Positions 33,501-41,467 are shown, counted from the first letter of the stretch. The stretch: DNA of 64,000 bases from Micromonospora sp. LH3U1 (GCF_028475105.1 NZ_CP116936.1:992001-1056000); one strand, 5' to 3'. Numbers and translations are program-made. The notes: generated from the sequence alone by a model not told the origin.

Positions 33501-34712
33501 GGTCCGCTCGCCGTCGGCGGCGCGGTGGTGATCCCGGAGGCGGCCGCACACCGCGATCCGGCTGCCTGGCTCGATCTGGTCACCAAGGCCAACGTGACGA
33601 TCTGGAACTCGGTGCCGGCTCTCATGGAGCTGTTCGTCGAGCACCTCACGGTCCGGGACGCCACCGGCGGCCTGCGGCTGGTCATGCTCAGCGGTGACTG
33701 GATCCCGGTTGCCCTGCCGGACCGGATCCGCCAGGTGCTCGACGGGCCCGAGGTGGTCAGCCTCGGCGGCGCGACGGAGGCGTCCATCTGGTCGATCCTG
33801 TATCCGGTCGGGGAGGTGCCGGCGACCTGGACGAGCATCCCGTACGGGCGTCCCATGGTGAACCAGACGTTCCACGTCCTCGACGATGCGCTGCGACCCC
33901 GACCGACCGGGGTGCCCGGGCAGCTGCACATCGGTGGCGTCGGCCTGGCCAGGGGCTACCTGCGGGACGAGGCGAGGACGGCGGCGAGCTTCGTCGTGGA
34001 CCCGGCGACCGGGGAGCGCCTGTACCGCACCGGTGATCTCGGACGGTTCCTGCCGAGCGGGGAGATCGAATTCCTCGGCCGTGAGGACTTCCAGGTCAAG
34101 GTGCAGGGATACCGCATCGAACTCGGCGAGATCGAGGCCGCCCTCGCCCAGCACCCGGAGGTCCGGGGCGCGGTGGTGGTGGCGCACGGCGAGCCCCGTG
34201 GCGCCAAGCGTCTCGTCGGCTTCGTCGTCCCGCAGGTCCCGGGTGGCATGCCAGTGGATGTGCGGGAGTTCCTCGCGGGCAAGCTGCCCGGATACATGGT
34301 GCCGGCTGCGTTCCACGAGATCGACGAGCTGCCCCTGACCGCCAACGGGAAGGTCGACCGGCGGCCACTGCTTGATCTGGCCGACGCGGTCGAGACGGAC
34401 GACGTGCCGTACGAGGCGCCGCGATCCGTCCTGGAGGAGACCGTCGCCGAGGTCTGGGCCAGCATCCTGCGGGTCGACCGGATCGGTGTGCACGACAACT
34501 TCTTCGCCCTCGGCGGCGACTCGCTGCTGGCGATGCGGGCGGTGGTGCACCTGCGCAAGGCGTTCGACGTGCAGGTGCCCATCCGGGTGCTCTTCGACAG
34601 CCAGACCCTGGAGGCTGCCGCCCTCGCCATCGAGGACCAACTGCTCGCTGAGCTGGAGGAGATGTCCGACGAGGAGGCCAGTTCCCTGCTGTCCAACGAG
34701 CCGACGTACTAG
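27540..34712 (+). CDS. PKS-NRPS hybrid: KS-AT(malonyl)-degenerate KR-T-Cy-A(Cys)-T
   Basis: A 2,390-residue hybrid starting with ATG that overlaps the NRPS-2 stop. KS: Cys183 in QTGCSTS, His318 in EAHGTGT, His356 in NVGHLD. AT: Ser622 in GHSVGE, with HAFH near 717-720, the malonyl-CoA signature. About residues 890-1210 resemble a ketoreductase structural half without the NADPH Rossmann motif or catalytic residues. T: Ser1270. A heterocyclization domain follows (FPLTDVQQAYWIGR, HRLPLHPQVDAILGDFTSV, VVFTSLFQG, ISQTPQIWID), whose core D-motif is D1466-x4-D1471-x2-Ala1474. The A pocket reads D-L-Y-N-M-S-L-I-W, a Cys code. T2: Ser2328, then an acidic tail (MSDEEASSLL), a likely docking element. 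Product: peptide plus C2 plus a Cys-derived thiazoline-type ring. No thioesterase domain. Confidence 0.95.
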   Translation: MMTEVRPLPDNAIAVVGMALRVPGAATLDDFWGNLRDGVESITTLGDADLIADGVPPEEFNHPDYVRALGVLDDPAGFDARFFGFSAREAQLLDPQHRLFLECVWEALEHAGHPFDATEPVTGVYAGVGESSYLLHNLLPNADLVARVGAFQTSIGNDKDFMPTRVSYKVNLHGPSISVQTGCSTSLVAVHMAAQALLAGECDVALAGGATVIARRRGYRHAQGGILSADGHCRAFDAEATGAVAGSGAAVVVLKRLADAVADGDIVHGVIRGSAVNNDGARKVGFTAPSVDGQADVIAEALAVAGVAPDTIGYVEAHGTGTPLGDPIEVAALKSVFRDVPPGRIGLGSVKTNVGHLDTAAGVVGLIKTVLALQAGEIPPSLHFRTPNPELGLAGSPFHVVAARTPWPGEVRRAGVSSFGIGGTNAHVVLEEAPTPAPREESRHRHVLPLSAATPTALDTAAARLAAHLRAHPDLPLTDVAYTLQRGRRTLPYRRAVVGGSPAKVVEALERPAARGAAETATDRAVLFTFPGQGAQRSGMGQALYAGEPVFRAEVDRAAELLEPLIGEDIRRLLYPADDERATAELLHQTRYAQPALFVVEYALAKLWAEWGVRPAALLGHSVGELVAACLAGVFTVPDALRLVAARGRLMQAAEPGAMLAVPLSEDDLLPLLDDGLDLAAVNGPRQCTVSGAPEDVAAFEVRLRERGLTATRLATSHAFHSRSMAAAAAAFETEVAQVRRSAPDIPFVSNVTGTWITAEMATSPSYWSRQLRSTVRFADGLESLRRSDAVLLEVGPGRVLTRLAGGPPARAVASLPSAGRDADAETELLAAVGALWRLGAPIDWEALHGDVTPLRTVLPTYPFERERCWIDPPRDTVAGRTGVDGLTVRGYRRAGSAGPAVAVSGTWLAFGAGLPDGVVDELRGAGTRVVAADLDTATGSLTTSLAPDERIAGVLLAVGSADPSPALAALGAALAARGDTYARVVVVTDGALDVTGSEDLVPPRGVLVDWAAGGAPGTRTLLDVVPAATSAAARRLAVAVAREIRSAHPEPVVALRGGHRFVPHVMPAPAAPPDRHTGALYLLAGDAVAGAAFRRALTTAGATVSDLGADGHGTADPATVLVPVDGRASVDEALAALAAARVDARGPVAAVEVHVLGGTPDTPLAGRIAAQVAASGRESDAEWVTYVWPAGDLSAVERTVARVVGAASSTCHLVVTALDETEETATETSGDIAAYADSTEREVAAIFADLLGERDVALTAGFFELGGHSLLAAQLVAQVGRVCGADIPLRAFVAEPTVRGLAAAVRAARAETGDAGPESLPAVVLDPASAHVPFPLTDVQQAYWIGRTGVFELGNVGMHGYEEFDVPELDVPRLERALRRLIRRHGALRAVVLPHGEQQVLEEVPDYVIVTEDVRGRPDAEVTAVLERTRADMSHQVFVPDRWPLFELRATLLDDGQGRVHYSIDGLITDAWASSIVMRELTLLYNEPDATLPELELSFRDYVLAAQAAESTDRYQRAAAYWQERVPTLALAPELPLAADPHTIAAPRFARLTGQVPAEVWGPVKAAASRRGLTPTALLLAAYGEVVATWSKTRRFSLNLPMAHRLPLHPQVDAILGDFTSVTLLEIDAVGAASFETRARAIRDQLLADLDHGLFSGVRVARELKRVRGDAAAVLPVVFTSLFQGIGGHPQIGEVVYSISQTPQIWIDTQVYELDGALVLDIDAVEDLFPDGMVAAMHAATLKVVSWLAADEAHWVDPVPSLVPSAELAAHAAYNRTDGPLPTGLLHEPFFATAARVPERPAVITPTRSLTYGELADRARAIAAHLGGLRVRPDELVAVVMDKGWEQCAAVLGVLAAGAAYLPIDPDLPDERVRFLLAHGQVRAVLTQGHLADSGVERFGDLEVLRVDDLRALPAGELPAIATTPRDLAYVIFTSGSTGLPKGVMIDHRGALNTVVDINERFRVGEDDRVLALSSLSFDLSVYDVFGPLAVGGAVVIPEAAAHRDPAAWLDLVTKANVTIWNSVPALMELFVEHLTVRDATGGLRLVMLSGDWIPVALPDRIRQVLDGPEVVSLGGATEASIWSILYPVGEVPATWTSIPYGRPMVNQTFHVLDDALRPRPTGVPGQLHIGGVGLARGYLRDEARTAASFVVDPATGERLYRTGDLGRFLPSGEIEFLGREDFQVKVQGYRIELGEIEAALAQHPEVRGAVVVAHGEPRGAKRLVGFVVPQVPGGMPVDVREFLAGKLPGYMVPAAFHEIDELPLTANGKVDRRPLLDLADAVETDDVPYEAPRSVLEETVAEVWASILRVDRIGVHDNFFALGGDSLLAMRAVVHLRKAFDVQVPIRVLFDSQTLEAAALAIEDQLLAELEEMSDEEASSLLSNEPTY

Positions 34713-34724
34713 GAGATCCGTCCC

Positions 34725-35525
34725 GTGAATCGCCTCACGACACACCCGGCCGGCCGTGCCCAGGGCTGGCTCGCCGTGCCGCCGCGCCGCCGCGCCGTCC
34801 CGGCTGTCCGACTGATCTGCCTGCCGTACGCCGGCGGGGGATCCTCGGCATACACCGGCTGGCAGGAGCTGCTGGGCGCCGACGTCGAGGTCTGCCCCGT
34901 CGAGCTGCCCGGCCGGCAGTCCCGTTGGCGCGACCCGGCGTACACGCAGGTAGGGCCGCTGGTAGAAGTCCTCGCGTCGGCGCTGGCCGGTGAGTTGGAC
35001 GTGCCGTACGCCCTGTTCGGGCACAGCATGGGGGCGCTGGTGGCCTTCGAGCTGGTCCGTGAGCTACGCCGGCGCGGAGCGCCGCCGCCCCGGATTCTCT
35101 TCGCCGCTGGTGGCCTCGCGCCAGGGCTGCGGCGCACGTCGCCGAACATCCACGACCAGCCGGACGCGATCGTCGTCGACCGGCTGCGCAAGCTGGGCGG
35201 TATCGACGAGGAGATCCTGGCCGAGCCCGAACTGCTCGAACTCCTGCTGCCGGCGATCCGCGCCGACTTCTCGGTCTGCGAGACCTACGAGTACGCGCCG
35301 GAGCCGCCGCTGACCTGCCCGATCGTCGCCTTCGCGGGGGACCGGGACGAGGACGTGCCCCCGGAGCGGGTTGCGCCGTGGCGTGAGCACACGTCGGCGG
35401 GGTTCGCCCTGCACGTGCTGCCGGGCGGCCACTTCTTTCCGATGACCTCCCGGGGTGCCCTGCTGCGCACGGTCCGTGCCGTTCTGGCGGTGGGAGGCTC
35501 GATGGCGGCCGGCTGCCCACTCTGA
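34725..35525 (+). CDS. Type II thioesterase
   Basis: A 266-residue stand-alone alpha/beta-hydrolase of the GrsT/RifR class, which removes stalled or wrong acyl groups from carrier domains. Motifs: LPYAGGGSSAY near the N-terminus, nucleophile Ser in GHSMGA, acid in AGDRDEDV, and the catalytic His in PGGHFF. GTG at 34725 lies 8 nt after AGGAGA and 12 nt after the hybrid stop, so it belongs to the operon. It is the only thioesterase seen in the cluster. Since no type I domain is fused to any synthetase, a role in product release cannot be excluded, although editing is the known role of the family. Confidence 0.95.
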   Translation: MNRLTTHPAGRAQGWLAVPPRRRAVPAVRLICLPYAGGGSSAYTGWQELLGADVEVCPVELPGRQSRWRDPAYTQVGPLVEVLASALAGELDVPYALFGHSMGALVAFELVRELRRRGAPPPRILFAAGGLAPGLRRTSPNIHDQPDAIVVDRLRKLGGIDEEILAEPELLELLLPAIRADFSVCETYEYAPEPPLTCPIVAFAGDRDEDVPPERVAPWREHTSAGFALHVLPGGHFFPMTSRGALLRTVRAVLAVGGSMAAGCPL

Positions 35526-35794
35526 GGTCGTCCGCCGGCCGGCGTCGTCAACATAAGGGACCGGGGCGGCGTGACTCCCCACACATCGGGAACGTCGTAC
35601 CCCTCCTGGACGTTGGCGACCGAGAGAATCACCATCGGATGATCGCCTCATCCGGCCACCCCGCCACGACCCCTGCCTCGTCACTTTCTCGCTGTCCAAT
35701 GTCGGGCACCTCACACCGTGCCCGCCGCATTCGTGGGTGCGATGCCGCCCCGCACCGCGCGTGACGACGCACCAGCTTCCGCAGAGAGAACGAG

Positions 35795-37102
35795 ATGATG
35801 AAGCAGTTGGTGGACAAGACCGGCCCCGGCACCCGCGGGGTAGAGCCGAGTACGACCGAGGAAGTGCTGCCCGGCGACCTGATGACCAACCGCCAGCGGG
35901 TCCAACTCGTCCTCGTGCTGGGCGCGATGATCGCGATCGGGCCGTTGACCATCGACATGTACCTGCCCGCGCTGCCCGCCATCACGGCGGGTCTACAGAC
36001 CACCGAGACCGCGGTGCAGTTGACGCTGACCGGCACGCTGGTCGGCCTCGCGTTGGGCCAGTTGCTGATCGGGCCGCTCTCCGACGTGGTCGGACGGCGT
36101 CTGCCGCTGCTGGCCGGGCTGGCCGTGCACATCGCGGCATCCGTGCTCTGCGTCTTCGCGCCCAACATCGAAGTGCTCGGCGCGCTGCGCGTCCTGCAGG
36201 GGCTCGGCGTCGCGGCCGCCACCGTGGTCGCGACGGCCGTCGTCCGCGACCTGTTCAGTGGCGCCTCCTTCGCCCGGATCTTCTCCCGCCTGATGCTCGT
36301 CATGGGCCTGGCGCCCATCCTCGCGCCGACCCTGGGCAGCGGCCTGCTGCGCTGGACCGAGTGGCGCGGTGTCTTCGCGGCGCTGGCGGTGCTGGGTGCG
36401 CTGCTGATCGTCGTCGCCGCGCTCCGGCTCCCGGAGACCCTTCCGCTGGCGCGGCGGCGCACGGGTGGGGTGGGCGCCACCCTGCGCGACTACCGAGGGC
36501 TGCTCAACGACCGGGCGTTCGTCGGCCTGGTGCTGGTCGCCGGGCTGGCGATGGCGGCCCTGTTCGCGTACGTTTCCGGGTCGTCGTTCGTGCTTCAGCA
36601 GGAGTACGGCCTCGACGAGCAGCAGTTCGGCGTGGCCTTCGGGGCCGGCGCCGTGGGCCTGATCGCGGCTACCCAGTTCAACGTCCGGCTGCTCCGCCGC
36701 TACACCCCGCAGCAGATCCTGATCAGTGCCCTGATCGCCGGAACGGCGGCCGGGCTCCTGCTGGTCATGTTCGCCGCGACCGGCTTCGGTGGACTGGGCA
36801 CCCTGCTCGCGTCGCTGTGGCTCGTCCTGGCCGCCGCTGGTCTGGCCCTGCCGAATGCTCCGGCGCTGGCCATGAGCCGGCACAGCGAAGCCGCTGGCAC
36901 CGCCGCGGCCCTGCTCGGTGCCGTGCAGTTCGGCATCGGTGCGGTGTCGGCGCCGCTGGCGGGCCTGTTCGGCACCGGGAGCGTACCGATGGCGATCGTC
37001 ATCGCCGGCGGCATGGCCGCCGCGCTGATCGTCATGCTCCTCGTCGTTCCCCGCGCCAGCCTCGGCACGGTCGACCCGGACCTGGCGGTCGCCCTGCACT
37101 AG
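35795..37102 (+). CDS. Bcr/CflA-type MFS drug efflux transporter
   Basis: A 435-residue protein with about 12 membrane helices and the drug/H+ antiporter signatures of the Bcr/CflA group: DMYLPALP in helix 1, GPLSDVVGRR (motif A) after helix 2, and RVLQGLG in helix 4. The chosen start (tandem ATG at 35795) has GAGAGAACGAG upstream. An in-frame ATG at 35882, just before the first helix, is a possible shorter start. It follows the thioesterase by 269 nt in the same direction, so it may be the last cluster gene with its own promoter. Role inferred: export of, or resistance to, the cluster product alongside the ABCC exporter. Confidence 0.9.
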   Translation: MMKQLVDKTGPGTRGVEPSTTEEVLPGDLMTNRQRVQLVLVLGAMIAIGPLTIDMYLPALPAITAGLQTTETAVQLTLTGTLVGLALGQLLIGPLSDVVGRRLPLLAGLAVHIAASVLCVFAPNIEVLGALRVLQGLGVAAATVVATAVVRDLFSGASFARIFSRLMLVMGLAPILAPTLGSGLLRWTEWRGVFAALAVLGALLIVVAALRLPETLPLARRRTGGVGATLRDYRGLLNDRAFVGLVLVAGLAMAALFAYVSGSSFVLQQEYGLDEQQFGVAFGAGAVGLIAATQFNVRLLRRYTPQQILISALIAGTAAGLLLVMFAATGFGGLGTLLASLWLVLAAAGLALPNAPALAMSRHSEAAGTAAALLGAVQFGIGAVSAPLAGLFGTGSVPMAIVIAGGMAAALIVMLLVVPRASLGTVDPDLAVALH

Positions 37103-37156
37103 CACCTGCTATGCCGCACCGCGTCCAGGACCTCGGCGGAGCCCAGGCCCTGACAG

Positions 37157-37184
37157 GGGGCGGGCCGGTCGCCCGGCCCGCCCC
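37157..37184. terminator. GC-rich hairpin between convergent genes
   Basis: Arms 37157-37168 and 37173-37184 are 12-nt perfect reverse complements around a TCGC loop. It lies between the stop of the MFS gene and the stop of the converging membrane-protein gene, so it probably ends transcription in both directions and marks the edge of the biosynthetic cluster. Confidence 0.7.
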
Positions 37185-37189
37185 GACGA

Positions 37190-37861
37190 TCAGCGGATCT
37201 CGGTGGTGTCCTCGGGGCGCGACTGGCCGCGCGGTGGGGCCGACCAGGGCGACTCGCCACCCACCCGGCGTGGCAGCGGGTCAGTCGGTGTCGAATCGGC
37301 CGGGTAACCCAGAGTGAGGGGCGCGGTTTCGCGCTCCGCGGGCGCGGGGGACGGCCAGTCGGTCGGCGTGAAGTCGTCGCGGCGCGGGCCGCCGTCCGGC
37401 CCGGGGACCGGCGCGGTGGCCGGCTCGGTCGCCGGGCTCGGCCACTGCCGCCAACGCTGCACGCTGAAGGTCGCCATCAGCAGCAGCAGGCCGACCAGGA
37501 AGAGCGTGCCGTTCTCCACGGGCAGACGCAGCGGCAGCGGATCGCCGAACACCTTCCACCCGTGCGGGATCGCGTCCCGCACCGAGAAGGGCGCCACGAA
37601 CATCCCGATGTACGGGATGACCAGCAGCAATCCAGCCACCAGCGGGCCCAGCGGCGAGAAGCGCAGCGTGCCGAGCAGGCCCAGCAGGACACCGCCGACA
37701 CCGAGGTACACGGCTGGCTCGATCAGGTTGGCGGTGTTGAACGTGCCGGTCTCCACCCAGCGGTCGACCGTCCGGCTCGACCCGTCCTGCCCCAGTGTGA
37801 CCAGCACCCAGGTGATGGGCGCCACCACCAGCCCGGCGAGGAAGCTCCAGAGATGTCGCAT
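37190..37861 (-). CDS. Four-helix membrane protein with Pro-rich tail, unknown function
   Basis: A 223-residue protein not assigned to a family. The first half holds about four hydrophobic helices (FLAGLVVAPITWVLV, a Gly/Leu-rich pair around AVYLGVGGVLLGLLG, VAGLLLVIPYIGMFV, LFLVGLLLLMATF). The second half is a Pro/Thr/Arg-rich, probably disordered cytoplasmic tail. The ATG start at 37861 is only 23 nt from the divergent ATG of the thioesterase gene, so both genes probably use a compact divergent promoter and may be leaderless. Small proteins of this kind are common in actinomycete genomes, but I do not know a role. Confidence 0.8.
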   Translation of the reverse strand: MRHLWSFLAGLVVAPITWVLVTLGQDGSSRTVDRWVETGTFNTANLIEPAVYLGVGGVLLGLLGTLRFSPLGPLVAGLLLVIPYIGMFVAPFSVRDAIPHGWKVFGDPLPLRLPVENGTLFLVGLLLLMATFSVQRWRQWPSPATEPATAPVPGPDGGPRRDDFTPTDWPSPAPAERETAPLTLGYPADSTPTDPLPRRVGGESPWSAPPRGQSRPEDTTEIR

Positions 37862-37884
37862 CCGCGCACCGTACCGTTTTCGTC

Positions 37885-38403
37885 ATGACTGAGCACCTCT
37901 CCGCCCCTCCGATCGGCAAGCCGACGTCGTACTCACGCGTCACGCTGAGCAAGATCATGACCGCTGTGGACGTGAACCTCTACGGCACGGTGCACGGCGG
38001 GGTTCTGATGAAGTTCGTCGACGACGTGGCCGGCGCCGCTGCTGCCCGGCACAGCGGCGGAACCGCGGTGACCGCCGCGATCGACGAGATCGTTTTCTCC
38101 GAGGCCGTCCGGGTCGGCGACCTCGTGCACGCGCACGCGCAGGTGAACTGGACCGGCCAGACCTCCATGGAGGTGGGCGTGCGGGTGGTCGCCGAACGAT
38201 GGGACTCGGCCGAGGACGCGCCGGTCCGGGTGGCCACCGCGTACCTGGTCTTCGTCGGGGTGGACGTGGGCGGGGCGCCGCGGGTGGTCCGCCCGGTGCT
38301 GCCGGAGACCGCAGAGGACGAGCGCCGGTACAAGGAGGCGGAGATCCGTCGCGCGCACCGTCTTGCCCGCCGCCGCGCCATCCAGGCCCACCGCGCCGGC
38401 TGA
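37885..38403 (+). CDS. Hotdog-fold acyl-CoA thioesterase
   Basis: A 172-residue single hotdog domain of the YciA/ACOT type, which hydrolyses acyl-CoA to free acid and CoA. The family core is visible: N-x-x-G-T-V-H-G-G followed by a helix ending LMKFVDDVAGAAA, then VGDLVHAHAQVNWTG. The conserved Asn/Asp and Gly positions are intact. The C-terminus is a basic Arg-rich helix. It is divergent from the small membrane protein with a 23-nt gap, and the ATG may be leaderless since no ribosome site is seen. It is followed by acetoacetyl-CoA synthetase on the same strand 142 nt downstream, so a shared role in CoA-ester metabolism is possible. Confidence 0.9.
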   Translation: MTEHLSAPPIGKPTSYSRVTLSKIMTAVDVNLYGTVHGGVLMKFVDDVAGAAAARHSGGTAVTAAIDEIVFSEAVRVGDLVHAHAQVNWTGQTSMEVGVRVVAERWDSAEDAPVRVATAYLVFVGVDVGGAPRVVRPVLPETAEDERRYKEAEIRRAHRLARRRAIQAHRAG

Positions 38404-38545
38404 CCCACATGAGGTGGCGGGGTGGAGTGTGGGGTGGGCACGCGTCGGTTGGCGTACCCGGTGCGCAGAATGGCGCTTCGAGGTAGGGCAAGATGGCGCC
38501 ACGGCCCATTCACAGTGTCGTGTCGGGCCAGGGGAGGGTGGAACA

Positions 38546-40525
38546 GTGGGTGACATGCTGTGGGCGCCGCCGGCGGACGTACGCGAGCGGTCCCGGATCG
38601 GCGGCTACCTGCGCTGGCTGCGGGAGCACCGTGGGCTGGACTTCGCCGACTACGACGCGCTGTGGCGCTGGTCCACCACCGATCTGGACGGGTTCTGGCG
38701 CTCGATCTGGGACCACTTCGAGGTGGTCGCACACACCCCGCCGACCGCCACCCTGGCCGAGCGGGGGATGCCCGGCGCCCGCTGGTTCCCCGGGGCCACG
38801 CTCAACTACGCGGAGAACGTCCTGCGGATGCCGGGGCGTCTCGACGACGACCCGGTGGTCGTCGCACACGGGCAGACGCGACCACCGGTCACGCTGACCG
38901 CCGGGGACCTTCGCGAGCAGGTCCGCCGCGTGTCGGCCGGGCTGCGCCGGCTCGGCGTCACCGCCGGTGACCGAGTGGCGGCGTACGCCCCGAACATCCC
39001 GGAGACGTACGTCCTGTTGCTGGCCACCGCCAGCCTGGGCGCGATCTTCTCGTCCTGCGCTCCCGAGTTCGGCACCCGCAGTGTCACCGACCGGTGGCAG
39101 CAGATCGAGCCGACCGTGCTGGTCGCCGTGGACGGCTACCGGTACGGCGACAAGCCGGTGGACCGGCGCGCCGAGGTCGCCGCCATCCGGGCCGCTCTGC
39201 CGTCGCTGCGGCACACCGTCAGCATCGCGTACCTGGACCCGACGGCCGCACCGGAGGGTGTGCTGGGCTGGGCCGAGCTGGCCGCGCCCACCGACGAGCC
39301 GTTGACGTTCACGCCGGTGCCGTTCGACCACCCGCTGTACGTGCTCTACTCCTCGGGCACCACCGGCCTGCCCAAGCCGATCGTGCACGGCCACGGCGGC
39401 ATCCTGCTGGAGCACCTGAAGATGCTCGCCCTGCACCACGACCTGGGCCCCACCGACCGGTTCTTCTGGTTCACCACCACCGGCTGGATGATGTGGAACT
39501 TCCTGGTCTCCGGTCCGGCGGTGGGCGCGACCATCGTGCTCTTCGACGGCAACCCGGGCCACCCCGATCTCAGTGGGATGTGGCGGCTTGCGGCGGAGAC
39601 CGGCACCACGTATTTCGGCACCTCCGCGCCGTTCCTGCTGGCCTGCCGCAAGGCCGGGCTGGTGCCCCGGGACGTCGCCGACCTGTCGGCGCTGCGGGGT
39701 GTGGGTTCCACCGGTGCGCCGCTGCCCGCCGAGGGCTTCCACTGGGTGTACGAGACCGTCGGCGACCACCTCCAACTCCAGTCGCTCTCCGGCGGCACCG
39801 ATGTGTGCACCGGCTTCGTCGGTGGGGTACCACTGCTGCCGGTGTACGCCGGTGAGATCGCCTGCCGTGCGCTGGGCGCGAAGGTGGAGGCCCGTTCCGC
39901 CGACGGCACCCCGGTCATCGGTGAGCTGGGCGAGCTGGTGATCACCGAGCCGATGCCGAGCATGCCGGTGGGCTTCTGGAACGACCCGGACGGCACCCGA
40001 TACCGGGAGGCGTACTTCGACGTCTACCCGGGTGTCTGGCGGCACGGCGACTGGATCACCATCAACGAGCGGGGCGGCTGCGTGATCACCGGACGCTCCG
40101 ATGCCACGCTGAACCGTGGTGGGGTGCGGCTGGGCACCGCCGAGTTCTACTCGGTGGTCGAAGGGCTGGACGAGGTGCTCGACTCGGTCGTCGTGCACCT
40201 GGAGGACGACGAGGGTGGCGCCGGTGAGCTGCTGCTCTTCGTGGTGCTGGACGAGGGTCTGGAGCTGGACGACCCGATGCGCACCAAGATCTGCCGCGAA
40301 CTGCGGACCGCGCTCTCGCCCCGGCACGTGCCCGACGAGATCCACCAGGTGCGCTCGGTGCCCCGCACCCTGTCGGCGAAGAAGCTGGAGGTCCCGGTCA
40401 AGAAGATCCTCACCGGCACCCCGGTCGACCAGGCCGCAGCCAAGGGCGCCCTAGCCAACCCCGAATCCCTAACAGCCTTCGCAGCCCTAGCCCAACGCCG
40501 ATCCCCCAACAACACCCCCGCCTAA
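38546..40525 (+). CDS. Acetoacetyl-CoA synthetase (acetoacetate-CoA ligase)
   Basis: An adenylate-forming enzyme of 659 residues that activates acetoacetate with ATP and CoA. The length and N-terminal region (GYLRWLREHRGLDFADYDALW, WFPGATLNYAEN) are those of acetoacetate-CoA ligases and not of acetyl-CoA synthetases. The AMP-binding motif is LYSSGTTGLPKPIVHG, the middle region has TTGWMMWNFL, and the C-terminal domain has the catalytic Lys in SAKKLEVPVKK. GTG at 38546 follows GGGAGG with 8 nt spacing; the longer frame from 38363 runs back over the previous gene and is rejected. Role: use of acetoacetate or ketone bodies as carbon source. Confidence 0.92.
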   Translation: MGDMLWAPPADVRERSRIGGYLRWLREHRGLDFADYDALWRWSTTDLDGFWRSIWDHFEVVAHTPPTATLAERGMPGARWFPGATLNYAENVLRMPGRLDDDPVVVAHGQTRPPVTLTAGDLREQVRRVSAGLRRLGVTAGDRVAAYAPNIPETYVLLLATASLGAIFSSCAPEFGTRSVTDRWQQIEPTVLVAVDGYRYGDKPVDRRAEVAAIRAALPSLRHTVSIAYLDPTAAPEGVLGWAELAAPTDEPLTFTPVPFDHPLYVLYSSGTTGLPKPIVHGHGGILLEHLKMLALHHDLGPTDRFFWFTTTGWMMWNFLVSGPAVGATIVLFDGNPGHPDLSGMWRLAAETGTTYFGTSAPFLLACRKAGLVPRDVADLSALRGVGSTGAPLPAEGFHWVYETVGDHLQLQSLSGGTDVCTGFVGGVPLLPVYAGEIACRALGAKVEARSADGTPVIGELGELVITEPMPSMPVGFWNDPDGTRYREAYFDVYPGVWRHGDWITINERGGCVITGRSDATLNRGGVRLGTAEFYSVVEGLDEVLDSVVVHLEDDEGGAGELLLFVVLDEGLELDDPMRTKICRELRTALSPRHVPDEIHQVRSVPRTLSAKKLEVPVKKILTGTPVDQAAAKGALANPESLTAFAALAQRRSPNNTPA

Positions 40526-40618
40526 CCCCACCGCCGCCCGCCCCGCCGCCCCGCCGCCGCCCCTGCGGCCCCCACCCCGCCCCCGCGGCCCCGCCGCGCC
40601 CCGCCGCCGCCCCCGCCC

Positions 40619-40682
40619 CGTCGATCTAGGGCATATCGTCGTCGGATGATCTCCGATCACAGCGATATGCCCTAGATCGACG
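40619..40682. repeat. Intergenic palindrome, 20-bp perfect arms
   Basis: Arms 40619-40638 and 40663-40682 are perfect reverse complements around a 24-nt centre. The palindrome (core TCGATCTAGGGCATATCG) is strikingly AT-rich within an otherwise extreme C-run or G-run spacer, and lies between converging genes. It looks like a mobile or dispersed palindromic (REP-like) element, and may also act as a bidirectional terminator. Confidence 0.8.
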
Positions 40683-40777
40683 AGAACAGGGGGCGCGGCG
40701 GGGCGCGCGGGGCGCGCGGGGCGCGCCCGTGGGCCTCCGCGCGCCGCCGGAGGGCCAAGGGGGCGCCGGGCGGAGGG

Positions 40778-41467
40778 TTACGGGAGGGTGTGGGTGGCTT
40801 TTTCTGTGGTTAGGCGGGCGGTTAGGCGGGCTGGGTCGAGGTTGGCGCAGAGGACCACGGTGGCGGCCTGGGTCAGGGGGGCCAGGAGCCAGTCGACCGG
40901 GTCGGGGTGCCGGGCGGCGTCGACGAGGACCCGGGCGCCGGGAAGGATGCCCAGCTCCGCGGCGCGGGCCTCGGCGCGGGCCAGCAGGTGCTCGTCGGTG
41001 GGGCCCGGCCCGGGTTGCGGGGTGAATTGATCACCGTGCCGGCGTACTTCGACCACGTAGTCGGCGAACCCGGGTGGCACCTGCCGTAGCGGTGCGGCGA
41101 GCGGGGCCAACCCCAGGGCGTACCGCTCGTCGGCCGGCCAGGATTGCGCCTCGTCCAGCCGGTCGATGGCGGCGAAGAGCACATCCACGTCGCCCGTTGT
41201 GTCGACGACGCTCAGCTTGGCCGACCAGCAGCCCAGCAGCACCGCGGCGGCCTGCCAGTGCGGCGGCAGCAACACGCCGGCCGGGGTGCCCGGGGCGAGG
41301 CCAACCTCGTCGACGAGAAGGTTGGCGGTCTTCGCCACCCAGTTCGCCAATGTGGCGCCGGAAAGCTCGGTGCGGTCGCCACTGGCATCGTCGTACCAGG
41401 TGAGCAAGGGTCGGGTCGGGTCGGTCGCGATCGCGTCGGCGAACACCCGGGCAATGTTGTCGGCCAT
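40778..41467 (-). CDS. TIGR03089 family protein, truncated AMP-ligase-like
   Basis: A 229-residue protein resembling only the N-terminal part of adenylate-forming enzymes (LLTWYDDASGDRTELSG, AKTANLLVDEVGLAPG, VGVLLPPHW-like segment). It lacks the ATP-binding core motifs, so it cannot be a normal ligase. This matches the actinobacterial TIGR03089 family, whose function is unknown. ATG at 41465-41467 is chosen; the very long frame extending to 43657 upstream is antisense to other genes and is spurious. It converges with the acetoacetyl-CoA synthetase over a spacer with a large palindrome, and is divergent from the glycosyltransferase gene. Confidence 0.8.
   Translation of the reverse strand: MADNIARVFADAIATDPTRPLLTWYDDASGDRTELSGATLANWVAKTANLLVDEVGLAPGTPAGVLLPPHWQAAAVLLGCWSAKLSVVDTTGDVDVLFAAIDRLDEAQSWPADERYALGLAPLAAPLRQVPPGFADYVVEVRRHGDQFTPQPGPGPTDEHLLARAEARAAELGILPGARVLVDAARHPDPVDWLLAPLTQAATVVLCANLDPARLTARLTTEKATHTLP

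Noticed and set aside
40526-40618. C-run rich spacer as a possible coding or CRISPR-like repeat
   Set aside because: It is low-complexity CCGCC sequence with no regular spacer length and no frame that continues a gene.
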